A DNA stretch of 64,000 bases from Lepidurus packardi. Taxonomy: Eukaryota > Arthropoda > Branchiopoda > Notostraca > Triopsidae. Both the position numbers and the translations under genes were made by a program. Location of the stretch: NCBI GenBank assembly GCA_023053545.1, contig JAKZAN010000005.1, positions 10,788,001 through 10,852,000 of the forward strand, given 5' to 3'. The notes beneath the pieces were generated by a model. That model saw only the letters and a program-made list of their open reading frames with translations. It was not told where the DNA came from and did no database searches. Shown piece after piece: positions 11,294 through 22,342 of the stretch (the stretch's first letter is position 1; each line of letters begins with the position of its first letter).

Positions 11294-13613
11294 TTACTCC
11301 GATTCCGCTAAAGTTGTCAAAACTTCGCTTTTGCTGCGACTATGCCTAAAGCGACCGCTACGTTGCGTCGTAGTGGGGAACAACAATTCCGGAAGGTGGG
11401 GCGAAGATCGGGTACTCGGCATGGAAGGTTTCAGCTCCGTCTCCGTCTGGGTTACCAAATTTTCTTCTTCTACAAACCCTGTAACATCCTCTACCCGTAC
11501 CTCCTGCGCCTTCTGCTCCTGGTTGTCATTTACAACAATGCAGGCTGCACACAGCGGGCATTTCTCTTGCACGTACAACCACTTACGTAAACACGGCCCA
11601 TGGAAAAGATGGCGGCATGGCGTCACGCGCGCTTTACTATCCAACGCTTGATAACAGATGGCGCATACGTCGCTGTATTGCTCCAACTGTTCTTCGGTTG
11701 CCGGAGGCAATGCATATATCTTCCTGGCTGCCTCCCTCCTTTTCAAAAAAGAAACCCAACCAGTTTGGAGCCGCTGCCATACATTAAAATAGCAATGTAC
11801 TACCAAAACGGTACTATTCGCCCAAGTCCACTGTCCTTCGAGTGACTCATGGAACCCCGCCCCGACAACGAAAACCGCAACAACGAACTCTAGAGTCCGC
11901 ACTAAGGCGCGCGTATAGTAAACAACTTCATCCAAGCTCTCCCACGCTTCTTCTCTGGATGCGTCATACATAAACAACCCATAAATGACCAACATACCCA
12001 CGACCTGGACTGACGTCATCACGCAGGTGGAAATAACCACGAGCGTCCAGAAATTCAAGTCGAAAATGTGACACAGAAGATGGGTCATGTACAAGGGAAA
12101 GAAAAACAGAAACGCACAGAGAAAAAGAACCTTGATGTGGCGACCAATCATGGCTTTGCTGCGCGAAGCGCTTAAGGCTAACAGCATGGGTTCAGTAGCT
12201 TCGTACATGGACTGGACTAACGAGGCCGTCACGACAAAGAGGATGATAGACATGGCCGCGATACGATGCGGCATTTTGATGTTGATTAAACCAGTTTGCG
12301 CAGACAGTAGGGCCATCGTTAAACCTTCAGTTAGCCCAGCATGCGGCGCTGCTTCCGAGGCGTATTGCTGGTACCCTTGAATGACAATTTTCGTGAGGGC
12401 CAAGCATAACGCTGCGAGGTATGAAACCGCCACACAAGTCGCCGCCAACTGCAAGGGCGTTTCGCATAACTGTGAAATGGCATACAAAATGACGATATAC
12501 CATTCCTCGATCGCTACAGTAGACTCGGAGCCGACTTGCATGACCAAGTTATAGATTTGCAGTGCAAAGTGAATGGCGAAAAACGACAAAAAGTGGGGCG
12601 GAACGAAGCACCTCGTCCAAAGGTCTATGAAGAAGGAAGCGGGACCGAGTAAGTGGATTTCATAGAAGATCTGGGTGTACGTGTTCTGCACCCAAGTGAC
12701 AAGTAAAGGGGCCCAATTCAGCACGTAATAGATGCTGACAAGGATCAGGAACGCCGTGGCGACGTTGTGGACCAAAAGCAGTTCGGTAATAGGAAACGCG
12801 GACAAGCGGGCGACGATAGGAAGGGTGTACACCGCAATAGCAGCTCGCTTGGCATTGCACTCGATGTCGAGGAAGAAAGAGACGGAAGTAGCAATCAGCA
12901 AATGAACGCCCAAGAAGGACAATTGGCGGCGAAAGAAAATGAAAATGTCATTGTCGGGCATGTCGAATAATCCCAAGCTTCTGGCGGCGGATTTGGCAAA
13001 TAAACTCTGGTCTTCAGCATCTCCACCAAACCCAGGAGGCCTAATAAACAACGTAAAATTATAACTCTAATTTTATACATTATAACGGTTTGAATTACGA
13101 AAATGATTTGTATACCTGTATTCTCTGATGAACTTCCAGACAGCTTCAGGAGTGAGAATCTGGGTAACGCTGGATATTGCAGGTGTTCGAAAAAGATTTG
13201 GTACTTTGTCACTTTCCACCCAATCCTGTTCAGTCATGACATAATGACGAGATATTAAAGATGATGCAATTAAGAGGCCTGCACTGATGTAGTGCATGTA
13301 CAGCACAACAAGTTTGTTTAACGGAATTAAGAGAATGCAGAGGCCTTGCAGGAGCACTAAATAAAGATAACAATGTTATTATAGATGGCTGAAAGTTGGA
13401 TATTGGAATAGTACTAGCAAATTGGTTTAGGTTAAACTTACACGCGTGAAGTAGGAGGGAAGAGAAAATGTTGCCATAATCATATGTGGAAGGCCATAGC
13501 TTATCCAAGCTTAAATAAGTCCAATAAAGATCCAGGAGCACAAGGCCAGGCACTCGTAATATTACACTGGCAATACTTTCGAAATGTTCACCTTTAAAGT
13601 CGAAATGCCACAT
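11294..13613 (-). CDS. Trc8: TRC8/RNF145-type multi-pass membrane RING E3 ligase
   Basis: ER-membrane ubiquitin ligase of the RNF139 (TRC8)/RNF145 family, which links sterol sensing and ER-associated degradation. Exons, in order of translation, are 13613-13442, 13356-13116 and 13040-11294 (719 aa; human paralogs about 660). The first roughly 560 residues are a TRC8_N-type domain of many hydrophobic helices. A RING-H2 finger follows at about residues 596-635 (CAICYQAL..CRHLFHGPCLRKW..CPLC), close to both vertebrate paralogs. An extra cytosolic Ser/Thr/Glu-rich tail of about 80 residues follows. Introns are 85 and 75 nt. Sequence alone does not decide between RNF139 and RNF145; it may precede their split. 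Confidence 0.92.
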
Positions 13614-14390
13614 TGTTGCACACCTTGTTTAGATGTTTTGATTCAGTCCGGTTGTGGTATGCCTTGCTATTTCACAACTGACGAAGTGTTCCTGGAAGTG
13701 TTCATAGATGGCGAAAGAAATTAAGGAAATCCATGAAGAAAGCAGATTCAACTTTAAACTTATGATTTTGTTTTTCAATACAATTTGATATAATCAGATA
13801 TTCTTGGTGGAACTTGATATAAATAACCTGATATCAGTTGATATAAGCTTGATAAGACTTCATAGCATTTGATAGATGCTTACTGTCGTCTTTATAGGCT
13901 ATCACGTATCAGTGAAGTCCGATTGTTCTTCTCTATATCAAAGTTTTGGGGCTTATTAAATGCCATATTTTAATTCCTAGATTTATTAATGGCGAAAATA
14001 ACTTAAAAGAAAGAAGTTAACTCATTTTACTTCCATCCTGAAAAAAAATTCAGACCACACATTAGATTTAACGCCATAGATTGCGTCAACAATATTAATA
14101 ACCTGGCTAAATATCGTGTTTTCTAGCTTGGAAAACTCATTACATTAATGACGAAAACAACTATATTAAAAAAATACATATATATATATACTTCATATCT
14201 TTATAGTGAACACGCAACTAGAAATGCAACTAGAATTCCCTGAAAACCTCACCAAATCATAGGTTTTTCCTTGAAAAAGCCAACATCATGTCTTACGATG
14301 TTGCTTTCAAAAAGCGATATAGACCTTTCTGTTGCTGTTTTGACGAGCTCAAGTTGGACTTTCTCGAAAAATACGTACACAGCAAAAACG
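13614..14390. promoter_or_regulatory. Divergent intergenic region with TTGATATA/GATA repeats
   Basis: Upstream regions of the minus-strand ligase and of the first YPAPA gene. Around 13785-13880 the words TTGATATA, TGATATCA and GATAAG recur about five times in under 100 bp. A second AT-rich tract with (TA)n lies at 14165-14185. No coding signal. Confidence 0.4.
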
Positions 14391-14392
14391 GG

Positions 14393-14399
14393 TATAAAA
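14393..14399 (+). promoter_or_regulatory. TATA box of YPAPA gene 1
   Basis: TATAAAA, 88 bp upstream of the ATG at 14481, in the same position relative to the start as in the other members of the array. A TTCtcGAA palindrome lies about 30 bp upstream. Confidence 0.75.
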
Positions 14400-14480
14400 G
14401 AATGCACTTGTGGGAGATTCGATACTTGTTAGCAGTAAGAGCCTAGATCTGTTGCAGAGCACACCAGAAACGTTGTTACC

Positions 14481-15848
14481 ATGGGTAAGTTTTACTTCCT
14501 TGACAGGATATTTAATTTTAAACTTAGGTTTAATTTAAGCTTGAGAAAAATGGGCGACAGTTACTTTAACCCGTATTATTTTCTTTTGTTTACAGCAAAG
14601 TTCATTTGTACTTGCCTGAGTGCGTTGCTGGTAGTGGCCTCCGGAGCGTACATCCCGTACAAGGCTGATTACTACACTACAACCTACAAACCAAGTTACC
14701 CAAGCTATGAGACTACTACATACGCGCCTTCTTACCCAACTTATGAAGCTAAGAAATCGTACCCTAGTTATCCTACATACGAGGCAACTACTTACGCACC
14801 TACGTACCCCACCTATGAAGCCAAACAAGCTTACGCTAACCCTAGTTATCCCGCTCCAGCATACGAGCCTAAATACGAAGCAGCGTACACAGCTCCAGCT
14901 TACCCAGCTCCAGCTTATGAACCCAAGTATGAAGCAACATACCCCGCTGCATCGTATCCAGCTCCTTCTTACCCTACTCCTGCTTATCCCGCTCCTGCCT
15001 ATGAGCCTAAATATGAACCAGCTTATCCCGCTCCAGCCTACCCAGCTCCAGCTTACCCAGCTCCAGCTTATGAACCCAAGTATGAAGCAACATACCCCGC
15101 TCCATCGTATCAAGCTCCTTCTTACCCTACTCCTGCTTATCCCGCTCCTGCCTACGAGCCTAAATATGAACCAGCTTATCCAGCTCCAGCCTACCCAGCT
15201 CCAGCTTACCCAGCTCCTTCTTACCCAACTCCTGCTTATCCCGCTCCTGCCTACGAGCCTAAATATGAACAAGCTTATCCAGCTCCAGCCTACCCAGCTC
15301 CAGCTTACCCAGCTCCAGCTTACCCAGCTTATCCAACTCCAGCTTATGAACCCAAGTATGAAGCAACATACCCCGCTGCATCGTATCCAGCTCCTTCTTA
15401 CCCTACTCCTGCTTATCCCGCTCCTGCCTACGAGCCTAAATATGAACCAGCTTATCCAGCTCCTTCTTACCCAACTCCAGCTTATCCTGCTCCTGCTTAT
15501 CCTACTCCAGCGTATCCTGCTTCTGCTTACCCCGCACCAGCTTATCCTAGCTATCCGACGTACCCCGCTTATCAACCAACATACGCTTCTCCTTCTTATC
15601 CAACTTACCCTGTTTACCCCGAAGTCTACGCTAGCCCTGTCTACCCAACATATCCCACGTACCAACCAAGCTATTCTTCCCCCGCTTACCAACCAATGTA
15701 CCCATCCTACCAACCATCGTATCCCATGGAATATCCTAAGTACGAACCCACGTACCCAACTTACACGACGCCTTACACACCAGCCTACCCTACGTACGAA
15801 GCGGCTCCTGCATACAAAGCACCAGAATACCCCAAGGCTGCCTACTAA
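14481..15848 (+). CDS. YPAPA repeat protein 1, secreted Tyr/Pro/Ala-rich, 418 aa
   Basis: Two coding exons, 14481-14484 and 14596-15848. The first carries only ATG G, then intron, then CAAAG, giving signal peptide MAKFICTCLSALLVVASGA. An intron this early in the signal peptide is typical of arthropod cuticle-type secreted genes. The mature chain is almost all Tyr, Pro and Ala. An N-terminal [11 protein letters not shown] section is followed by repeats of [11 protein letters not shown] with YPAPSYPTPAYP variants, then a C-terminal YPTYP/YQPSYP section ending EYPKAAY. No cysteine, no chitin-binding Rebers-Riddiford motif and no globular domain. Tyrosines about every 4-5 residues suggest cross-linking (dityrosine or DOPA). 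Structural, adhesive or cuticular role is inference. No canonical AATAAA follows; the long antisense and +1 frames over it are composition artefacts. Confidence 0.9.
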   Translation: MGKFYFLDRIFNFKLRFNLSLRKMGDSYFNPYYFLLFTAKFICTCLSALLVVASGAYIPYKADYYTTTYKPSYPSYETTTYAPSYPTYEAKKSYPSYPTYEATTYAPTYPTYEAKQAYANPSYPAPAYEPKYEAAYTAPAYPAPAYEPKYEATYPAASYPAPSYPTPAYPAPAYEPKYEPAYPAPAYPAPAYPAPAYEPKYEATYPAPSYQAPSYPTPAYPAPAYEPKYEPAYPAPAYPAPAYPAPSYPTPAYPAPAYEPKYEQAYPAPAYPAPAYPAPAYPAYPTPAYEPKYEATYPAASYPAPSYPTPAYPAPAYEPKYEPAYPAPSYPTPAYPAPAYPTPAYPASAYPAPAYPSYPTYPAYQPTYASPSYPTYPVYPEVYASPVYPTYPTYQPSYSSPAYQPMYPSYQPSYPMEYPKYEPTYPTYTTPYTPAYPTYEAAPAYKAPEYPKAAY

Positions 15849-16840
15849 ACGTGACACCGTCTCAGTGCTATGTTGTCTGTTATACACATCTACAGTGTCG
15901 CTCAAATACAATCTGTTAAATACTATTTCCATTGCTCTTGCTTAATTTACGTATTTTCTTAAATTATAAAATAGCCCACAGTCCTTCAAACTGTTCCAAA
16001 TCTCTCATGATCATCAAAAAAATGCACAGTAATATATAATTTCTTCCAGGAACCTTTCGCGTTTTAGACATTGCAAACTAAGGCTATAATTTATATTCAA
16101 GATCCATTTCAAGAAATAGAAACTCTAGCCTTAAAAGTCTGTGTCCAGTGAAATTTCTACTTCAAAACAATTTCTATTGAACCTAATTAATTTCTTAAAT
16201 TAATACAAATTCATTAATATGAACTGGATTGTTGCCGAAGGTTTTTTTTTTACCTGGAATGATTATGCCTCATTAATCTCTGAACGACGAATGCCTGACA
16301 CAATGTGTTCCATCACAGTATGCTCAAATAAGATGACGAATATGTATAGATGACGAATATGACGAATAATGATTCTGTATAAGCAATGCAATGGTTGCAA
16401 GTAAAATTCAGCAACCACTCACTTATATCCTCACTTACATACACTCACTTATACCCTCACTTATGACTTGACGTGACGAATGTTTAGTCTATAACATACC
16501 TGTTTACTATGTTTTAATTAATTATTTATAAACCTTTTCGAAAGTCTATAGAAGCTCGTCTTAACTCAACTGTGTTAGCAACATGTAGATTTTCAAAAGC
16601 AATATATATTGCACAAGAAAAGAAGAAAAACGTTACAGATTTTGAAGAAAGTTACTATACGTTAGAGAGGTCTAATTTCAGATACTTGTTTGCATATCTA
16701 CATGTACTGTAACACATCTAGTTGTGATGGCATTATATGATTGATGTTATAAAGCGGGACAGTATAAAACTACTAGAAAGCTAACTGAAAGTATTGCGAG
16801 GAACGACAAAAGAGTTTTGTTGTTTTCAGTTTTGAGCCAG
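15849..16840. other. Intergenic region between YPAPA genes 1 and 2
   Basis: AT-rich, no gene. Short imperfect tandem words occur: gatgacgaatat copies near 16334-16370 and cactcactta/cctcactta copies near 16420-16465. The region just before 16840 is the gene 2 promoter. Confidence 0.5.
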
Positions 16841-16854
16841 GAAACGTTCCTACG

Positions 16855-16867
16855 GAAACTTCTAGAA
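16855..16867 (+). promoter_or_regulatory. Heat-shock-element-like site upstream of YPAPA gene 2
   Basis: GAAacTTCtaGAA is a perfect three-unit nGAAnnTTCnnGAAn array, preceded by further GAA/TTC units at 16841-16849. It lies about 80 bp upstream of the TATA box. The match is exact; function is untested and chance occurrence is possible. Confidence 0.5.
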
Positions 16868-16945
16868 ACTGTTTTGAAAAAGTCGAAACAACACAGAAGT
16901 TGTTTCTTCTAAAACGTACTACACAAAAAGTTCTCCAAAAACGAG

Positions 16946-16952
16946 TATAAAA
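16946..16952 (+). promoter_or_regulatory. TATA box of YPAPA gene 2
   Basis: TATAAAA in the context acgagtataaaagctcgg, about 95 bp before the ATG. Confidence 0.8.
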
Positions 16953-17040
16953 GCTCGGTGCTGAGCGTCAGTCTTCAGCTTGGCGGTTCAGTAGCAATAC
17001 CTCCTCTTGTAGAGCACTATTGCAAAAGTAACCACTAGCG

Positions 17041-18271
17041 ATGGGTAAGTGTACTTGACTTGTATCTATCAACGATCTACTCACTCTTTCTTACATTTGA
17101 ATAGCTGCTCATTCCAATTTTATTTTCTCTGTCTTCCACAGCCAAGTTCATGTGTCTTGTTTTGAGCGCTGTGCTGGCGGGTGCATTTGCGGGAGCCGTT
17201 CCTATGAAGTCGTATGACAAGTACCCGTCGTACGAAACCACCACCTACGCCGCTCCAGCATATCCCAGCTACGATGCCAAGCCAGCCTACCCGAGCTACC
17301 CCACGTACGAAGCGACCACTTATGCAGCACCATCCTACCCATCTTACCCGGCTCCATCTTACCCGGCGCCTGCGTATCCTGCTCCAGCTTACACTCCTAA
17401 GTATGAGCCAGCTTACCCAGCTCCATCGTACCCTGCTCCATCTTACACCCCCAAGTACGAGCCAGCTTATCCCGCACCTGCATATCCTTCTCCATCTTAC
17501 GAACCTAAGTATGAGCCAGCTTACCCAGCTCCATCTTACCCTGCTCCAGCTTATACCCCTAAGTACGAGCCAGCTTATCCCGCACCTGCGTATCCTTCTC
17601 CATCTTACGAACCTAAGTACGAGCCAGCTTACCCAGCTCCATCTTACCCAGCTCCAGCTTACACCCCTAAGTACGAGCCAGCTTATCCCGCTCCAGCGTA
17701 TCCATCTCCATCTTACGAACCTAAGTACGAGCCAGCTTACCCTGCTCCAGCTTACCCTGCTCCAGCTTACACCCCTAAGTACGAGCCAGCTTATCCCGCT
17801 CCTGCGTATCCTTCTCCATCTTACGAGCCAAAGTACGAGCCAGCTTACCCTGCTCCATCTTACCCTGCTCCAGCGTACACCCCTAAGTACGAGCCAGCTT
17901 ACCCTGTTCCATCTTACCCTGCTCCAGCTTACACCCCTAAGTACGAGCCAGCTTATCCCGCTCCATCTTACCCAGCTCCAGCTTACACCCCTAAGTACGA
18001 ACCAGCATACCCAGCACCTGCTTACCCTGCACCTGCGTATGAACCCAAGTACGAGCCAGCTTACCCTGCTCCAGCTTACACCCCTAAGTACGAACCAGCA
18101 TACCCGGCACCTGCGTACCCTGCCCCTGCTTATGAACCCAAGTATGAGCCAGCTTACCCTGCTCCGTCGTACCCGGCTCCTGCTTATCCAGCACCAGCAT
18201 ACAACCCACCATCGTACCCCAGCCCATCGTACCCAGCCCCCGCTTACGAGCCTAAATACCCTACTTATTAA
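17041..18271 (+). CDS. YPAPA repeat protein 2, secreted Tyr/Pro/Ala-rich, 377 aa
   Basis: Closest relative of YPAPA gene 1. Exons are 17041-17044 (ATG G) and 17142-18271, with the same intron inside the start region. Signal peptide is MAKFMCLVLSAVLAGAFAGA. The mature protein opens with YPSYETTTYAAPAYPSY and [12 protein letters not shown]. It continues as about eleven copies of a roughly 25-residue unit built from [30 protein letters not shown] pieces, ending YEPKYPTY. Repeat units are very regular at DNA level (cctaagtacgagccagctt recurs), so copies are recently homogenised. AATAAA lies at 18357-18362. Secretion is firm. Structural role, cross-linking through tyrosine and tissue are inference. 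Confidence 0.9.
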
Positions 18272-18437
18272 GATAAAGCGGAGTATCGCAAGTCTTCATG
18301 TTAAGATGGATGAGCTAGTGATATTGTTGTGTACAGTGGTTGTTATCCGTCGCTCAAATAAAGTTCATATCCCGTAAAAAATGCAGTTTTTCAACTTCTT
18401 TTAGTAATAACACGCTAATGGTCAGAAATAGTCGATA

Positions 18438-18475
18438 ATGTGCCCGTTAGATGGCACAGTTTTGACTAAAAACAG
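18438..18475 (+). repeat. Short dispersed repeat, copy 2
   Basis: Same 38-bp segment as at 10867-10904 with one mismatch (g to c). It lies about 75 bp after the poly(A) signal of YPAPA gene 2. No flanking direct repeat is visible here. Confidence 0.6.
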
Positions 18476-18984
18476 ACCACCAACAACAGCAACATGAGCT
18501 AATTGGATTTGTTCGAGTCTAGGACACGAATGTCTTGTGGAGTTTTACCCTTTTCTTTTATTCCCTATGATTTATCTTATGGCACGAGGAACTTAGGATT
18601 TTTACAAAGTATCTACAACTGTGGCGAACAACTATCAACAGTTACGAATTTATATGCCGAATTAAATTGAAGGAAAATTGACTTTTTAAAATAAGGTTTC
18701 AAAATTGAAAACAAAAATAATGTCATAAAACAGACCTAAGTTATATATTACGGCTGACAAATCCCTATGTCAATTATTCATATTATATTACAAGGCTCAT
18801 TTACAAGATCAATCACAAAAAAGCGATATTACAAAAAACATGTGACTCTAAAGCCGAACACTTAAAGACGAGTATAAAGCATGGTAATGACCACATATGA
18901 ATTGCTATTGGATTACTATTGGAAAATAGTATTGTTTAGTTCGTAATTTCTGAGTGCTTACACGTCAAACGCATGAAAATTATT

Positions 18985-19061
18985 ACTTCCATTATCACTT
19001 ATCACTTTCATTTCACTTCCATTATCACTTATCACTTCCATTTCACTTCCATTATCCTTCC
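18985..19061 (+). repeat. 30-bp tandem repeat, 2.6 copies
   Basis: Unit starts acttccattatcacttatc at 18985, 19015 and, partly, 19045. Simple minisatellite. Confidence 0.8.
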
Positions 19062-19822
19062 ATTGGCATTTCCCTCCCATTCTCAGGCCAACTTAGAGAG
19101 AGCAAGTTCCTTAGCATAGATTAACTTCTTGTACCCTATACCCTCACTATTGTGTGCAGCTCTAGTGAAGGAAATTAGTCATAGGTATATATTTGGCTGC
19201 AGCATTCTCAGGATAAAGACGTATGCCACCACTGACATCTTTTGACGGAAAGTGGTCAACTACTTGCACTTCACCATGGCCTTAATTCATTTTGCTTTTC
19301 CTTTCGTAGATTTCCTAGATTGTCTAGCTGTTACACTGGACAAACCCAAATTCCTTAGAAATTTCTTGGTAATTATTCATTTCAAATCGAATGTAATCTG
19401 CAGTATTGTAAGAGTGCCTTCATAGTAGTTTGATCTTGTCATTTGCTTTCCCTTTGTTATTGCTCATGAGACTGGCAAATTCTTGTGAACCAGGAACTTG
19501 TGCCTTTCATCTTTTTGAAACCCTTTCCCTTATACATGTATATATATATTCCTCCTTTAAAATACAAGGCAGTCTTAGCCTAAGCACGTAAACGTTACAG
19601 TATCTGTTCCGGATGGCTCCGGAAGGACAGAAGACTTTGTATAAACCTTGACCCAGGACTTTGTGTAGGGTTAATTGACGAGACTTGACCTTAGCATTCT
19701 TCCTTGTCATCAATAACCGCGACTAAGACATTACCTGACCTTTCAGCGCATCACCACTTCTGACGTTAACTATACGACTGAACTTTTTGACTATATATAC
19801 CCTATGTCTAAGACAGCCAGAG

Positions 19823-19910
19823 AGAGTCCAGATCGAACACCGATAGAGTCCAGAACGAACATCGATACAGTCCAAAATGAACATCAAGACAGTTCACAAC
19901 GAACATCAAT
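19823..19910 (+). repeat. 22-bp tandem repeat, four copies
   Basis: Units of the form agagtccagaacgaacatcg, period 22, follow a TATATATA motif at about 19791. An open frame starting at 19804 crosses them, but a 22-bp period is not a multiple of three, so the repeat is not kept for coding. Confidence 0.65.
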
Positions 19911-20933
19911 ACATCATCTTTCCACTAAAGCCAGTACTCTTGATAGTGTCACCTTTTACCTCAAGCTACTTGTTAGGGACATTCATTTGATCCATAACAG
20001 TATCACTGAGTCATGTGAGGGGGTTCACATCCTGGGCAAGATAAAACTCAGATGAAACTGATAAAACAAGATTACTCTGCAAAATTACTGTGGCTGTGTG
20101 GCAAGATAACTCTTAATTACTTGGCAAGAAAATACCAAACTTAAGAGTGGGCCAAAAGTCAAGCCAAGTCAACAAATTCAACTCATACAAGAGTCAACAA
20201 TAACATAACATAATTGTATTTCTTTGTATCGGTATTATGTATTAGTTGTAAATATATTATAAAATAATTATTGGGTAAAAACCTACAGTTAAAACCTGTA
20301 AAAGTTACTCCTGTGTAATCGTATGAAAAGAACTTAAAATGTCCGTTATTTATTATTAGACCTTGCTATGCATGATGCAACGTTTAAATGCTTACATGAC
20401 TTCTATTTATAACGATTACGATAGGGATTCGGAGAATTAAGTAGAATTCAACTGAAACGATGAACTCATTTTATCGTTGGCTTTATCTTAAATTTCCAGT
20501 TAACCCCTTATACCTCCTATTCCAATTAATAACTGGTATGTAGCTATCACATCAAAGCCGTTGTACATGATTAACAAGAGAGTCTTTAAGAAACACATAA
20601 GTAAACGAAATACAGGCATCTAGATAATAATTGTTCCGGAGCTAAGCATTTACGCGAAAAATACAAATGAATTTTGTTTACACGAATTGCACATGCTATT
20701 GAAGACTATGTATAGACGGTGTATAGTATAAAGAAGGATTTTCAGAAGAGATTATAGCATTGTTAAAACATGTTGACGGATTTCGTCAGAAAAACTACAA
20801 CTCCAGATTTGTAGAACCAGTTTTCTTTTGAGAGATCGACAGACGATGTGGTTCACAAAAGTTTCGTTTTTCCGGGCAACCGAGTTCGAACAGAAGAACG
20901 GCCTAAGCTTCTGACATGTAGAGTATAAAAGCT

Positions 20934-20940
20934 GGCCATT
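20934..20940 (+). promoter_or_regulatory. TATA box of YPAPA gene 3
   Basis: TATAAAA in gtagagtataaaagctggcc, a core identical in genes 4 and 5. Transcription probably starts about 25-30 bp downstream. The 5' UTR is interrupted by an intron (21033-21110) whose acceptor lies 2 nt before the ATG. Confidence 0.8.
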
Positions 20941-21112
20941 GTTGCACAGTCAACAGAGCACAGCCTTACCAGCAGTATCTCTCCAACCAAGCCTTCCAGT
21001 CAGACTTCACTCCAACACAAGAACCAACAAAAGTAAAGAATACTTCGAAGTCAGAAAAACAAACTTTGTATTCAAAGACACTACAATTTTTATTTTGGTT
21101 TAATTTTCAGAA

Positions 21113-21859
21113 ATGTTTGTTTACCTGTTGTTGAGCCTTGCTGTGGGGATTGCCTCGGGTGGATACGTACCACCGTACAAAGCGGCCGCGTACCCTTCCT
21201 ACGAAGCCACAACCTACAAGTCGATGGAGTACCCCAAGTACGAACCCACATATCCTAAGTACGAACCTGCTTACCCCAAGTATGAAGCTCCCGCATATCC
21301 TGCGCCAGCCTACCCCGCTCCAGCGTACCCTGCTCCAGCATACCCTGCCCCAGCGTACCCTGCTCCAGCATACCCTGCTCCAGCTTACCCTGCTCCAGCT
21401 TACCCTGCTCCAGCTTACCCTGCTCCCGCTTACCCTGCTCCAGCATACCCTGCTCCAGCATACCCTGCTCCAGCATACCCTGCTCCAGCTTATCCTGCCC
21501 CAGCATACCCTACTCCAGCATACCCTACTCCAGCCTACCCTGCCCCAGCTTATTCTGAGCCAGCTTATCCTGCTCCAGCGTACCCTGCCCCAGCCTACCC
21601 TACTCCAGCCTACCCTACCCCAGCTTACCCTGCTCCAGCATACCCTGCCCCAGCATACCCTGCCCCAGCTTATTCTGAGCCAGCTTACCCTGCTCCAGCG
21701 TACCCTGCCCCAGCCTACCCTGCTCCAGCTTATGAACCCGCGTACCCCAAGTACGAACCGGCATACCCCAAATACGAACCAGCCTACCCCACATACCCAA
21801 CTTATGAGGCTACTACCTACGCCCCGGCCTACCCCAAATACGAAAAGTCTGCTTATTAA
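21113..21859 (+). CDS. YPAPA repeat protein 3, secreted, 248 aa
   Basis: Single coding exon after a 5' UTR intron. Signal peptide is [16 protein letters not shown], a different leader from genes 1 and 2. The N-terminal part is [36 protein letters not shown] long ladder of [10 protein letters not shown] pentapeptides follows, interrupted by SEPAYP at intervals, then two YPKYEPA units, [14 protein letters not shown] and YPKYEKSAY. The DNA is a 15-bp tandem repeat (taccctgctccagca and variants). No Cys and no known domain. AATAAA is at 21931-21936. Shortest of the three paralogs. The 3' coding end and downstream flank are the same as in gene 4; the upstream flank is diverged from genes 4 and 5. 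Confidence 0.9.
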   Translation: MFVYLLLSLAVGIASGGYVPPYKAAAYPSYEATTYKSMEYPKYEPTYPKYEPAYPKYEAPAYPAPAYPAPAYPAPAYPAPAYPAPAYPAPAYPAPAYPAPAYPAPAYPAPAYPAPAYPAPAYPAPAYPAPAYPTPAYPTPAYPAPAYSEPAYPAPAYPAPAYPTPAYPTPAYPAPAYPAPAYPAPAYSEPAYPAPAYPAPAYPAPAYEPAYPKYEPAYPKYEPAYPTYPTYEATTYAPAYPKYEKSAY

Positions 21860-22342
21860 TTTGTTGATCAGTGTTAAAATACTGTTATGGTCATGCTACA
21901 TCTGTAACGTGGCTCTAGTCTCACTGCTTCAATAAATTCAAGTTACTATAACAAAATTTCTATTTTTTACTGTGAACTTACGACGACCAGTCAGAAACGC
22001 CAGAGTCTTCCGTTACAGTTGGTTCTCCTACCGCCGACACTTCAGCCGCATTGGAAAGCTTCCGCCTCTTCTGTGGCTGAAACTGGTAGGGCTGAACACC
22101 TTTAATTTTTGGCACAGGAATGCTGAAACATTCATTATATTCCGTCCCTTCATCCTCTAGAATGTGTTTCCTATCAAAATAATCATTTTGATACTGATAT
22201 AGACTGCCTTTCTACGAACCTGTTGTTTTCCGAACGAATTCTGCGAACCATGCAGATTAAGTACGAAAGATTAGGAAATTTCTGAAAACTCAGTGCCAAT
22301 ATCAGTCTTGCTGATATCAGCTGTTAGCAGTGCTGATAACAG
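21860..22342. other. 3' UTR of YPAPA gene 3 and spacer
   Basis: Contains AATAAA (21931-21936) and non-coding sequence with ctgatatcagctg-type palindromes near 22310-22340. A near-identical copy lies at 32002-32484. Confidence 0.6.

Larger units (their letters stand above)
18272..20930. other. 2.6-kb gene-free stretch with short repeats
   Basis: No convincing gene. It contains the second copy of the 38-bp dispersed repeat (18438-18475), a 30-bp tandem repeat (18985-19061), and a TATA-like box followed by four 22-bp tandem repeats (about 19790-19910). The latter resembles the promoter part of a long terminal repeat, but I cannot find matching ends, so an old LTR remnant is only a possibility. 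Confidence 0.4.

Noticed and set aside
14535-15932. 465-codon antisense open frame over YPAPA gene 1, and 39027-40121 over gene 5
   Set aside because: Mirror image of the repeat composition; no splice, promoter or domain support.
14707-15945. 412-codon plus-strand open frame overlapping YPAPA gene 1 in another frame, and similar ones over genes 2-5
   Set aside because: The 15-bp coding repeat lacks stops in other frames. These frames have no signal peptide, give LLQ/TLP-type strings, and are not kept by any independent evidence.
18985-19061. Possible CRISPR-like spaced repeat
   Set aside because: Plain contiguous minisatellite without spacers, in a eukaryotic genome.
19804-20055. 83-codon open frame just after a TATA-like box
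   Set aside because: It runs across 22-bp repeats that are not multiples of three and has no family features.
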